The translations under genes and the position numbers were made by a program. The notes under the pieces are model-generated. The model was not told the origin of the DNA. It ran no database searches and saw nothing but the letters and a program-made list of their open reading frames with translations. Below are positions 1-8,600 of a stretch of DNA of 64,000 nucleotides, piece by piece. Position 1 is the stretch's first letter. Each line of letters opens with the position of its first letter. Source of the stretch: Mycobacterium sp. ACS4331 (lineage in GTDB: Bacteria > Actinomycetota > Actinomycetes > Mycobacteriales > Mycobacteriaceae); NCBI RefSeq assembly GCF_001667265.1, contig NZ_LZHW01000029.1, positions 29,922 through 93,921 of the forward strand, read 5' to 3'.

Positions 1-1
1 G

Positions 2-199
2 TTCGAACTCCATCAGCCCGTGGGCGTCGACGTCGTCGAGGAACTGCTCAAGGCCATGGACCATCCGGCCGCCGAGCTGCTGGTGATCGGCATCCGGCAC
101 CGCAACCCGGTCGGAAAACTGCTGATGGGGAGCACGGCCCAGCAGCTCATCCTGGAATGCCCCAAGCCGGTGCTGGCGGTCAAACCCGATGACGACTGA
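2..199 (+). CDS. Universal stress protein (UspA family), C-terminal end only
   Basis: The open reading frame enters from the left edge and ends at a TGA. The visible 65 residues hold the C-terminal half of a Usp domain: LVIGIRHRNPVGKLLMGSTA is the ATP-binding G-x2-G-x9-G-(S/T) pattern and is followed by the terminal strand PVLAVKP. Proteins with this glycine signature usually bind ATP and act in dormancy, hypoxia or general stress. The start and any second Usp domain lie outside the window. It runs convergently with the STAS gene, with only 5 bp between the stop codons. Confidence 0.85.
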   Translation, partial: FELHQPVGVDVVEELLKAMDHPAAELLVIGIRHRNPVGKLLMGSTAQQLILECPKPVLAVKPDDD

Positions 200-204
200 G
201 TCGG

Positions 205-654
205 TCAGCCGGCTGTCGCGACGCGGCGGCGGCTCACCGCAAGGTGTTCGAGGCGGGCCGACGCGGTGTCGAGGTCGGCGCACAGCGGCAGTTCGTGCGA
301 GGTGTCGCAGATCCGCAACAGGCGACGCACCGGTGGGCCGCCGACGAGCATCCAGTCCACGTCGCGCCGGTTGCAGTGCACGCTGATGTAGTAGAGCGCC
401 GTGAAGCCGGCCGTCCCGAAGAAGTCGACGGCTCGAAGGTCGAGGACCATCTGCCGAGAGGTGCCGGTGTGGCGTTCGACGTACTGACCCAGTGCGCGCC
501 CGTTGACCGCGTCGACGTCGCCGCACACCGCGACGTGAATGCGGGTCGAGGTTGCCGGATACACGGAGTAGGTCGCCCGGCCGTATCGCCTCGACTCGGT
601 GAGGGTGCTGGGGTCTGGCCGGTACAGTCTGATGGTGCCGGTGGAAGCGGGCAT
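205..654 (-). CDS. STAS-domain anti-sigma factor antagonist
   Basis: This 149-aa protein is a single STAS domain of the SpoIIAA/RsbV type. The segment MVLDLRAVDFFGTAGFTALY matches the strand-loop-helix that carries the regulatory phosphorylation site; Thr stands where most relatives have Ser. Such proteins sequester an anti-sigma kinase and so free an alternative sigma factor, in mycobacteria typically of the SigF circuit. The DFFGTAGF wording is the form I associate with mycobacterial homologues such as Rv1904/Rv0516c. The ATG at 654 has a good Shine-Dalgarno (AGGGAG, complement of 659-664). No partner kinase or sigma gene is adjacent, so the target is unknown. Confidence 0.8.
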   Translation of the reverse strand: MPASTGTIRLYRPDPSTLTESRRYGRATYSVYPATSTRIHVAVCGDVDAVNGRALGQYVERHTGTSRQMVLDLRAVDFFGTAGFTALYYISVHCNRRDVDWMLVGGPPVRRLLRICDTSHELPLCADLDTASARLEHLAVSRRRVATAG

Positions 655-854
655 CGCACTCCCTACACAACGCTGTGGATGAGGGCCCCATGGAAGGGGC
701 GAGGCTGGAAGCTCAACCTGGCAGTGACTTTACTACGGATTTCGTCGTATGGGCCCTGTTCAGCGGATTTATTGACAATTCCCCGGTTTCGAGCAGAACT
801 TCGCCCCCTGATTGTGTTGCTTGGCGAGTGGAATCTCGTTTTCGCCACGGAATC

Positions 855-880
855 AGTTGTCTGGCGTGGTCCAAACAACT
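855..880 (-). terminator. Hairpin at the end of nirD
   Basis: Ten-base arms (CCAAACAACT at 871-880 and AGTTGTCTGG at 855-864) enclose a 6-nt loop. Read on the minus strand all ten pairs form if one G-U wobble is allowed. The hairpin begins within the nirD stop codon and has no U-tract, as is common for mycobacterial intrinsic terminators. It probably ends the nirBD transcript. The rest of 655-879 shows no gene. Confidence 0.5.
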
Positions 881-1185
881 CATACCGTGATCTGGATGTT
901 CCCGTCGACCTCGGTCGCCGGAAAGCGGCGCACCGACAGCCCACTGCCGGACGTCTCGGCGCCGGAGCACATGTCGAAGGAGTAGCTGTGCAGCGGGCAC
1001 ACCACGATGTCGTCGTCGGCGAGTCCGTCCGCCAACGGGCCACCGCGGTGCGGGCAGACCGCATCCAGAGCGCGCAGCGAACCGTCACGCAGGCGGTACA
1101 CGGCGATCTGCTCACCGTCGACGGCGAACGTGCGTCCCTCTCCGACCGGGATCTCTTCGACGCGCCCGACCATGACCTCGCTCAT
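880..1185 (-). CDS. nirD: Nitrite reductase [NAD(P)H] small subunit NirD
   Basis: The 101-aa product is the small subunit of assimilatory siroheme nitrite reductase, which takes nitrite to ammonium. It is a Rieske-type ferredoxin fold and keeps a complete set of [2Fe-2S] ligands: CPHRG (C-x-H) and CPLHSYS (C-x2-H). Some NirD proteins have lost these. The start was set at MSEVMV because its ATG overlaps the nirB stop (ATGA at 1182-1185), implying translational coupling; the frame stays open upstream inside nirB but that is shadow sequence. It is the last gene of the leftward nitrite-reduction arm. Confidence 0.93.
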   Translation of the reverse strand: MSEVMVGRVEEIPVGEGRTFAVDGEQIAVYRLRDGSLRALDAVCPHRGGPLADGLADDDIVVCPLHSYSFDMCSGAETSGSGLSVRRFPATEVDGNIQITV

Positions 1186-3656
1186 CGCGCCGGCACCTGT
1201 GGCAACGGCAGCAGGGGCAGCGCCGTGCGGAACTGTCCCGGCGCGACGGGCTCGCGTCCCTGCATCCACGGATCTCGATAGGCGGCAATGGATTTGGCCA
1301 TCCTCTCATCCAATCCGGCGATCACGTCCTCGGCGCCGTCCACCACCACGGCACGAATGTGCTCGATCCCTCGCCGCGGCACCCAGGCATACGTGCGCTC
1401 CAGCCAGTTGGCGTCCTCGCGGTAGTACTGCAGGAACCGGCCCGTCAGCGTGATCACCTCCTCGGGGGTGTCGACCGTGGCCAGCAGGTCGCCCCTGCGG
1501 ATGTGCGCGCCCGCGGCGCCGCCCACGTGGATCTCCCAGCGACCCCCGTCGACGGCGACCACGCCGAGGTCCTTGCACAGCGCCTCGGCGCAGTTTCTGG
1601 GGCATCCGGTGACGGCGAGCTTCATCTTGGCGGGGCTGGCCAGACCCTGATAACGCTCCTCGATCGCGATGCCCAGCGCGGTCGAGTCGCCCAGGCCGAA
1701 TCGGCAGAAGTCACTTCCCACGCAGGTTTTCACGGTGCGGAAGCTCTTGCCGTAGGCGTACCCCGAGGGCATGTCCAGGTCGGCCCACACCGCGGGCAGG
1801 TCCTCCTTGCGCACGCCCAGCAGGTCGATGCGCTGTCCGCCGGTGCACTTGATCATCGGGATCTCGTACTTCTCGGCGACGTCGGCGATGCGGCGCAGTT
1901 GGCCCGGAGTGGTCACGCCGCCCTTCATCTGTGGCACCACCGAGAACGTGCCGTCGCGCTGGATGTTGGCGTGCACGCGGTCATTGATGAACCGGGCCGA
2001 GGTGTCGTCGACGAACTCGTCGGCCCACATCATCTCCAGCAGGGACGACAACGCCATCTTGGAGTTGGCGTCGGGCTTGCCGTCGGGTGCCAGCGCCGCG
2101 AACACCGAAGCGACGGAATGCAGTTCGAGCTCGCGGATCATTCGCATGAGCGTGGGCTTGTCGTACGGGATGCTGGGCACGTACCACGTCGCCGACGGAT
2201 CCTCGGTGGCCGTGCCGCCCGCGGCCCACTCGACCAGCTGGGTCACCAGCTGGCGGCACGCCCCGCACCCCTTGCCGGCCCTCGTCTTCGCCATGACGGC
2301 GGGGACCGACGTGGCGCCCTGGGCCACGCAGTCCACGATCGCGCACTTGGACACGCCGTTGCAGTTGCAGATCTGCGCGTCGTCGGCCAGTTCGGCCACC
2401 CCGACCTCGACGCCGGGCGTGCCGAGGTCGAACATCAGCGACACCCGTTCGTCGGGCAGGGGCAGGCCGTTGTCGAACGCCTGGGTCAGGAAGGACACCT
2501 TGCTGACATCGCCGAGCAGGGTCGCGCCGACCAACCTGCCGTCGCGGATCACCACGGTCTTGTAGACCCCGTGGCGCGGTTCGCTGTATTGGACGAACTC
2601 GTCGTCGGGGTGTTCGGGGTGTTTGAGACCCATCGCGGCGACGTCCACGCCGGCGACCTTGAGCTTGGTGGCCACCCGCGAGCCGTGATAGGCCGCGCCG
2701 CGGTCGGTTTCGGTGATGTGGTCGGCGAGCACCTTGGCCTGCTCCCACAGCGGCGCGACCAGGCCGTAGACCTGTCCGCGGTGCTGCGCGCACTCGCCGA
2801 CGACGTAGACGTCGTCGTCGTCGACCGATCGCATGTGGTCGTCGGTGACGATCGCACGCTCGACGGTCAACCCCGCACGCTGCGCCAGGCCCACGTTGGG
2901 GCGGATCCCCGCGGCGATGACGAGCATGTCGCAGTCGAGCCCCCCGCCGTCGGAGAACCGGACACCGGTCAGGGCCCCGTCCTCGACGACGACCTCGGTC
3001 GTGCGTTTGTCGACGTGTACGCCGATGCCCAGATCCTCGACGGACCTGCGCAGGATCGCGCCCGCGGCCTCATCGAGTTGGGCGTTCATCAGGGTCGGGC
3101 CCGCGTGCACCACGTCCACGGTCAGCCCGCGGTTCTGCAGCCCGCGTGCGGCCTCCAGGCCGAGCAGGCCGCCGCCGATCACGACCGCCTTGGTGTGGTC
3201 GGCCGCCGCGGCGATCATCGCCGAGGTGTCGTCGAGGGTGCGGAATCCGAAGACGCCGGAGACAAGGTTCTTGTCGTCGGCCCACAGGCCGGCCATCGGC
3301 GGGAAGAACGAGCGGCTTCCGGTGGCCAGAATCAGCTTGTCGTAGCGCATCCGGGTGCCGTCGTCGGCGTGCACCACATGTGCGAAGGTGTCGAGGCGCA
3401 CCACCCGCACCCCGGCGCGCAGGTCGATGCCGTTGTCGGAGTACCAGTCCAGCCCGTTGAGGTAGATCTCGTTCGGATCATCCTTGCCGGCAAGGACATT
3501 CGACAGCAGGATGCGGTTGTAGTTGCCGTATGGCTCGTCGCCGAACACGGTGATGTCGAACGCCGCGCCACCGCCGCGGCTCAGGATCTCCTCGATGGCC
3601 CGAATCCCGGCCATACCGTTGCCCACGACCACAAGCCGTGGCCTACGCGCGCTCAT
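1182..3656 (-). CDS. nirB: Nitrite reductase [NAD(P)H] large subunit NirB
   Basis: This 824-aa cytoplasmic siroheme enzyme performs six-electron reduction of nitrite to ammonium with NAD(P)H. Domains in order: FAD/NAD(P) disulfide-reductase-like module (dinucleotide motif VVVGNGMAG near residue 8); a BFD-like [2Fe-2S] domain around 430-480 (CNCNGVSKC and GCGACRQ); then the sulfite/nitrite reductase core, with the siroheme-[4Fe-4S] cysteines in TCVGSDFCRFG (about 643) and TGCPRNC (about 685). The ATG at 3656 overlaps the stop of the upstream small gene by one base (TGATG). The open frame continues past this start, but the extension reads through another gene and lacks NirB similarity. Confidence 0.95.
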   Translation of the reverse strand: MSARRPRLVVVGNGMAGIRAIEEILSRGGGAAFDITVFGDEPYGNYNRILLSNVLAGKDDPNEIYLNGLDWYSDNGIDLRAGVRVVRLDTFAHVVHADDGTRMRYDKLILATGSRSFFPPMAGLWADDKNLVSGVFGFRTLDDTSAMIAAAADHTKAVVIGGGLLGLEAARGLQNRGLTVDVVHAGPTLMNAQLDEAAGAILRRSVEDLGIGVHVDKRTTEVVVEDGALTGVRFSDGGGLDCDMLVIAAGIRPNVGLAQRAGLTVERAIVTDDHMRSVDDDDVYVVGECAQHRGQVYGLVAPLWEQAKVLADHITETDRGAAYHGSRVATKLKVAGVDVAAMGLKHPEHPDDEFVQYSEPRHGVYKTVVIRDGRLVGATLLGDVSKVSFLTQAFDNGLPLPDERVSLMFDLGTPGVEVGVAELADDAQICNCNGVSKCAIVDCVAQGATSVPAVMAKTRAGKGCGACRQLVTQLVEWAAGGTATEDPSATWYVPSIPYDKPTLMRMIRELELHSVASVFAALAPDGKPDANSKMALSSLLEMMWADEFVDDTSARFINDRVHANIQRDGTFSVVPQMKGGVTTPGQLRRIADVAEKYEIPMIKCTGGQRIDLLGVRKEDLPAVWADLDMPSGYAYGKSFRTVKTCVGSDFCRFGLGDSTALGIAIEERYQGLASPAKMKLAVTGCPRNCAEALCKDLGVVAVDGGRWEIHVGGAAGAHIRRGDLLATVDTPEEVITLTGRFLQYYREDANWLERTYAWVPRRGIEHIRAVVVDGAEDVIAGLDERMAKSIAAYRDPWMQGREPVAPGQFRTALPLLPLPQVPAR

Positions 3657-4009
3657 CAGACCTCCACCAGACCCAGATCGACGACCACGCTTCCCGACAC
3701 GCCCCTGGGTGCGCTGACGTACAGCTCCAACACGGTGTCGGCCAGCAGGTCCTCCACCACGCGCAGCGCGACGTGGGTGGCGCCCTTGGCGGCAATCGGG
3801 AACCAGCGCATGGGTTTTCCGTCCCGGAACAACACCACGCTGATCATCTGCTTCGTGGAGTTGCCGCCGCGGAAGTACACCGGCTGGCTGACGGTGCCCG
3901 CGGGCACCACGTAGCGAAGCGATCCATCGAGCAGGACAGGGTCGGCGTATCCGCTGCCCTCGAATTCGAAGGCGCCCTGCAGGAAGTGTGGTGTGCTGCC
4001 ATCGGACAT
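3656..4009 (-). CDS. Small beta-rich protein translationally coupled to nirB
   Basis: A 117-aa protein that I cannot place in a named family. It has no signal peptide, membrane helix or cysteine. The residue pattern (FEFEGSGYADPVLLDG, VVPAGTVSQPVYFRGGN, VALRVVEDLL, VVVDLGLVEV) suggests alternating beta strands, possibly a small sandwich. It is the first gene of the leftward nitrite arm and its stop overlaps the nirB start (TGATG), so the three genes are probably made together. That position suggests an accessory role in nitrite reduction, perhaps assembly or electron delivery; this is inference from context only. Coding confidence is high because of the coupling and the conserved-looking composition. 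Confidence 0.7.
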   Translation of the reverse strand: MSDGSTPHFLQGAFEFEGSGYADPVLLDGSLRYVVPAGTVSQPVYFRGGNSTKQMISVVLFRDGKPMRWFPIAAKGATHVALRVVEDLLADTVLELYVSAPRGVSGSVVVDLGLVEV

Positions 4010-4233
4010 GGCTCGAAGCTAGGTCCGTTGTGTTTCCGGCCGGTTGCGCAGGTGAGTCACCGACGAATACCCCTGCGCACGGCTTCCGAGTGCTCACCGT
4101 GAGGCCGAAAGCCCTGTGAGCCGCAATTGACCTTTCGGTCATGAACGCGCAACGGGTGCGGAATCCGCAGGCCGTAGACCTGTAGCCGAGACGAGAACCA
4201 CCCCGCAGTCACGCTTCCCCGAAAGGCCTGCCG
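4010..4233 (+). promoter_or_regulatory. Divergent control region between the nirBD and narK-nasN arms
   Basis: This 224-bp stretch separates the two nitrogen arms and must hold promoters for both directions. In mycobacteria these genes are normally controlled by GlnR and by the nitrate regulator NnaR. I looked for AC-n9-AC half-sites of a GlnR box and found no convincing pair in a promoter position. An ATG-proximal GAAAGG at 4220-4225 may serve as the narK ribosome binding site. No gene is visible in the region. Confidence 0.4.
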
Positions 4234-5676
4234 ATGCCCACCCTGTCCACCGCGGTCCCGGCCCGCTGGAAACGCTCCCGAGACATCGAACATTGGGACG
4301 CCGAAGACGTCGTGGCCTGGGAGAACGGCAACTCCACGATCGCGCGGCGCAACCTGATCTGGTCGATCATCGCCGAGCACGTCGGCTTCTCGATCTGGTC
4401 GATCTGGTCGGTCATGGTGCTGTTCATGCCGCAGGACGTGTACCACATCGACGCGGCGGGCAAGTTCTTCATGGTCGCGATGCCCACCCTGGTGGGTGCG
4501 TTCATGCGGATTCCGTACACCATCGCCCCGGCGCGCTTCGGCGGCCGCAACTGGACCGTGGTCAGCGCCCTGCTGCTGCTCATTCCGACCACGCTCACCT
4601 GGTACGTGATGAGCAACCCGGGCACCTCCTACACGACGTTCATGATCGTCGCGGCCGTCGCGGGCCTGGGCGGCGGCAACTTCGCGTCGTCGATGACCAA
4701 CATCAACGCGTTCTACCCGCAGCGACTCAAGGGCTGGGCGCTGGGCCTCAACGCCGGGGGCGGCAACATCGGCGTCCCGGTCATCCAACTGGTCGGCCTC
4801 CTGGTGATCGCCACGGTGTCCAACACCGCACCCCATCTGGTCTGCGCCATCTATCTGGTGCTCATCGCACTGGCCGCTGTGGGCGCCGCGCTGTTCATGG
4901 ACAATCTGCGCAACCAGAGGTCCAATCTGGGCGCGCTCGCCGAGGCCCTGCGGTTCCGGCACTCATGGGTCATGAGCTTCCTGTACATCGGCACATTCGG
5001 GTCCTTCATCGGCTTCTCCTTCGCGTTCGGCCAGGTGCTGCAGATCAACTTCCTCGCCGGCGGGGACACCGCGGCGCAGGCGTCGCTGCACGCGGCCCAG
5101 ATCTCGTTCGTCGGCCCACTGCTGGGGTCGATCTCGCGCCCCTTCGGCGGCAGGCTGGCCGACCGCATCGGAGGTGGACGGATCACGCTCTACACGTTCG
5201 TGGCGATGATGTTCGCCGCAGGCATCCTCGTGGTCACCGGGGTGCTTGACGACGCCATGGCCGGCGCGCCGACGGGCGCCCAGATGGTCGCCTACGTCGT
5301 CGGTTTCATCCTGCTGTTCATCCTGTCGGGAATCGGCAACGGGTCCACCTACAAGATGATCCCGTCGATCTTCGAGGCCAAGGCGCAGGGGCACGACGAG
5401 TGGAGTCCGACCGAGAAGGCCGCGTGGTCGCGGGCCATGTCCGGGGCGTTGATCGGTTTCGCCGGCGCCGTCGGTGCGCTGGGCGGCGTGTTCATCAACA
5501 TCGTGCTGCGCGCCTCCTACGTCAGCGACGCCAAGTCGGCCACCAACGCGTTCTGGGTGTTCCTGGTCTTCTACGTGGTGTGTGCGATCGTCACGTGGTT
5601 CGTGTTCCTGCGGATGCGCTCGGCGGCACCCACCGGCGAGCGCCTTCGTTCCCCGGCACCCGTGGCGGCCGGATGA
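4234..5676 (+). CDS. narK: Nitrate/nitrite MFS transporter (NarK family)
   Basis: This 480-aa integral membrane protein has about 12 predicted helices and the nitrate-porter signatures of the NarK/NasA family. GLGGGNFASSMTNINAFYP with KGWALGLNAGGGNIG is the first nitrate signature, and the GNGSTYKMIPSIF region is the second. It should import nitrate (or exchange it with nitrite) for the reductase encoded next. Its stop overlaps the nasN start (ATGA, 5673-5676), so uptake and reduction are translationally coupled. It is transcribed divergently from the nirBD arm. Whether it works as a proton symporter or as an exchanger cannot be told from sequence. Confidence 0.92.
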   Translation: MPTLSTAVPARWKRSRDIEHWDAEDVVAWENGNSTIARRNLIWSIIAEHVGFSIWSIWSVMVLFMPQDVYHIDAAGKFFMVAMPTLVGAFMRIPYTIAPARFGGRNWTVVSALLLLIPTTLTWYVMSNPGTSYTTFMIVAAVAGLGGGNFASSMTNINAFYPQRLKGWALGLNAGGGNIGVPVIQLVGLLVIATVSNTAPHLVCAIYLVLIALAAVGAALFMDNLRNQRSNLGALAEALRFRHSWVMSFLYIGTFGSFIGFSFAFGQVLQINFLAGGDTAAQASLHAAQISFVGPLLGSISRPFGGRLADRIGGGRITLYTFVAMMFAAGILVVTGVLDDAMAGAPTGAQMVAYVVGFILLFILSGIGNGSTYKMIPSIFEAKAQGHDEWSPTEKAAWSRAMSGALIGFAGAVGALGGVFINIVLRASYVSDAKSATNAFWVFLVFYVVCAIVTWFVFLRMRSAAPTGERLRSPAPVAAG

Positions 5677-8600
5677 TCGCAAGCGCCCAAGCGACCAGAA
5701 CGGCCTGCTCGTACTGCGGGGTGGGCTGCGGAATCTGCGTCGAGACGCGGCCCGACCCCGATACGGGCGTGCCGGTCATCGCACGGGTCAGCGGAGACAA
5801 GCTGCATCCGGCCAACCAGGGCCGGTTGTGCACCAAGGGCGCCACGCACGCCGAGTTGATGGCCGCGGCCGACGGGCGGCTGACCACAGCACTGCTGCGG
5901 TTCGGCCGGGGCGCCGACCCCGTTGCGGTGCCGGTCGACGATGCCGTGGCCGAGGCCGCCGCCCGGTTGCGGGCCATCATCGATGAGCACGGCCCCGACT
6001 CGGTGGCCCTGTACGTGTCCGGGCAGATGTCCATCGAGGCCCAGTACCTGGCGACCAAGCTGGCCAAGGGATTCCTGCGGACCGTGCACATCGAGTCCAA
6101 CTCGCGGCTCTGCATGGCCAGCGCGGGAACGGGATTCAAACAGTCGCTGGGTGCCGACGGCCCACCCGGCTCCTACGCCGACTTCGACCACGCCGACCTG
6201 TTCCTCGTGATCGGCTCGAACATGGCCGACTGCCACCCGATCCTGTACCTGCGGATGGCCGAACGACTCAAGTCCGGCGCGAAGCTGATCGTCGTGGACC
6301 CACGGCGCACCGCCACCGCCGAGAAGGCCGATCTGTTTCTGCAGATCAGCCCGGGCACCGATCTGGCCCTGCTGAACGGGATCCTGCACCTGCTGGTGGA
6401 AAACGGTGACATCGACGGTGAATTCATCGCCGAGCACACCGAGGGCTGGGCGGGCATGCCCGAGTTCCTGGCCGACTATTCGCCGGACCGGGTCGCCCAG
6501 ATCACCGGCCTCTCCGAGGCCGACATCCGTGCGGCCGCCGCGATGATCGCCGCGGCCCCGGACTGGATGACCTGCTGGACCATGGGGCTCAACCAGAGCA
6601 CGCATGGCACCTGGAACACCAACGCGATCTGCAACCTGCACCTGGCGACCGGCGCGATCTGCCGCGAGGGCAGCGGGCCGATGTCGCTCACGGGGCAGCC
6701 CAACGCCATGGGTGGCCGCGAAATGGGCTACATGGGTCCGGGTCTGCCGGGCCAGCGCAGCGTGCACCTCGATGAGGACCGCAGGTTCGTCGAGGCGCAG
6801 TGGGGCCTCGAGGCGGGCACCATCCGCAGCGAGGCCGGGCCCGGAACCGTCGCGATGTTCGAGCAGATGGCGACCCGTGACATCAAGGCCTGCTGGATCA
6901 TCTGCACCAATCCTGTTGCCTCCGTGGCTAACCGGGCGACAGTGATCGCGGGTCTGCGTGAGGCCGAGCTGGTGATCACCCAGGACGCTTACAGCGACAC
7001 CGCAACCAACGCGTACGCCGACATCGTGCTGCCCGCGACATTGTGGGCCGAATCCGACGCCGTGATGGTCAACTCCGAACGCACCCTGACGCTGCTGCAG
7101 CAGTCCATCCCGCCCGCGGGGGAGGCCCGGCCGGACTGGGAACTGATCTGTGCGGTCGCCGAACACCTCGGCTTCGGTGCGCATTTCGCGTACAAGTCCA
7201 GCGAGGAGGTGTTCGACGAGATCCGCCGATTCCACAATCCGAACACGGGCTACGACCTGCGCGGTGCCAGCTATGAGCGCCTTCGCCGCACCCCGCTGCA
7301 GTGGCCGTGCCCGCCGGAGGACGCCCCGGGCGGTGGCGACGACCGGCATCCGCTGCGCTACCTCAACGACGGCGTGAGCCAGCATCTGTTCGTCGATGCC
7401 GACGGTCGGCGGCCCCGCCTGGCGTTCGCCACGCCGTCGCGGCGCGCGAGGTTTCACGCCCGACCGCACCTGCTTCCGGCCGAGATGCCCGACGACGAGT
7501 ATCCGATGACGCTCAACACGGGCCGCCTCCAGCACCAGTGGCACACCATGACCAAGACCGGTCGCGTGGACAAGCTCAACCGCCTCAACGCGGCCGCCTT
7601 CGTCGAGGTTCACCCCGACGACGCCGCCGAGCACCTCATCGCCGACGGCCAGCCGGTCGAGTTGACGACGCGGCGGGGCCGGGCCGTCCTGCCCGCGGTC
7701 ATCACCGACCGCGTGCGGCGCGGCAGCATCTGGGCACCGTTCCACTGGAACGACACCCATGGCGCCGACCTGACGGTCAACGCGCTGACCAACGACGCCG
7801 TCGACCCCGACTCACTGCAGCCGGAGTTCAAGGTCTGCGCCGCGCGCATGCGACCGATCGCCGCCGACCACCCGCTGATCGCGGCACTGGGGCTGCAGCA
7901 TCAGCGGCCACCCACCCTGACCGACGACGAGAAGATCTATCTGGCGGCGTTTCTGGGCGCCCTCGCGGCCGGGCCCTCGGGAGTCCCGGTGCTGCCCGAG
8001 ACGGCGCCCGTGCGCGCGCCGGTGCGCCTGTGGGTCAATGGCCAACTTGCGGGCACACATTCGCGCCTGGCCCCGCCGACGGACACACCGGAGACGACGG
8101 CGTCAGGCCCGCTGGTGGTGTGGGCCTCCCAGACCGGCACCGCCGAGGACTTCGCGGCCCGGGTCGCCGAGCGGTTGGGCGCGGGTGCGCGCCTGGTGGC
8201 CATGAACGACTGCACGCCGGCCGATCTCGTCACGGCGCGTGAGGCGGTGGTGGTCACCTCGACATTCGGCGACGGCGGCCCGCCCGACAACGCCGCGGAC
8301 TTCTGGGATCGCCTGCGCGCACCGGATGCGCCCACCCTGACCGGGCTCCGGTACGCCGTGCTCGGCATCGGCGACCGCGCCTATGACGACTTCTGTGGCT
8401 ACGCGAAGGCACTGGATGCGCGGCTGTCCGGCCTGGGAGCGACCCGGATGTTCGAGCGCGTCGAGTGCGAGGCGTATGACGACGACCCCATGACGGCCTG
8501 GGCCGAGCAGGTCAGCTCCGCGCTCGCCCGCACTCCGGCGACGGCACTCCCGGAGGCCGCCGCCGAACCGTTCACCCGCGCGTGGCCCCTGCCCGCGCCA

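Noticed and set aside
655..879. Plus-strand promoter (TTGACA near 774) in the STAS-nirD gap
   Set aside because: No acceptable -10 at the right distance and no plus-strand gene follows.
1359..3914. 851-codon plus-strand frame opposite nirB
   Set aside because: No recognisable domain and a composition typical of antisense frames; nirB on the other strand is clear.
4010..4233. GlnR box between the nitrogen arms
   Set aside because: The only AC-n9-AC spacing (4200/4211) lies too close to narK and lacks the surrounding consensus. Control by GlnR is likely biologically but not shown here.
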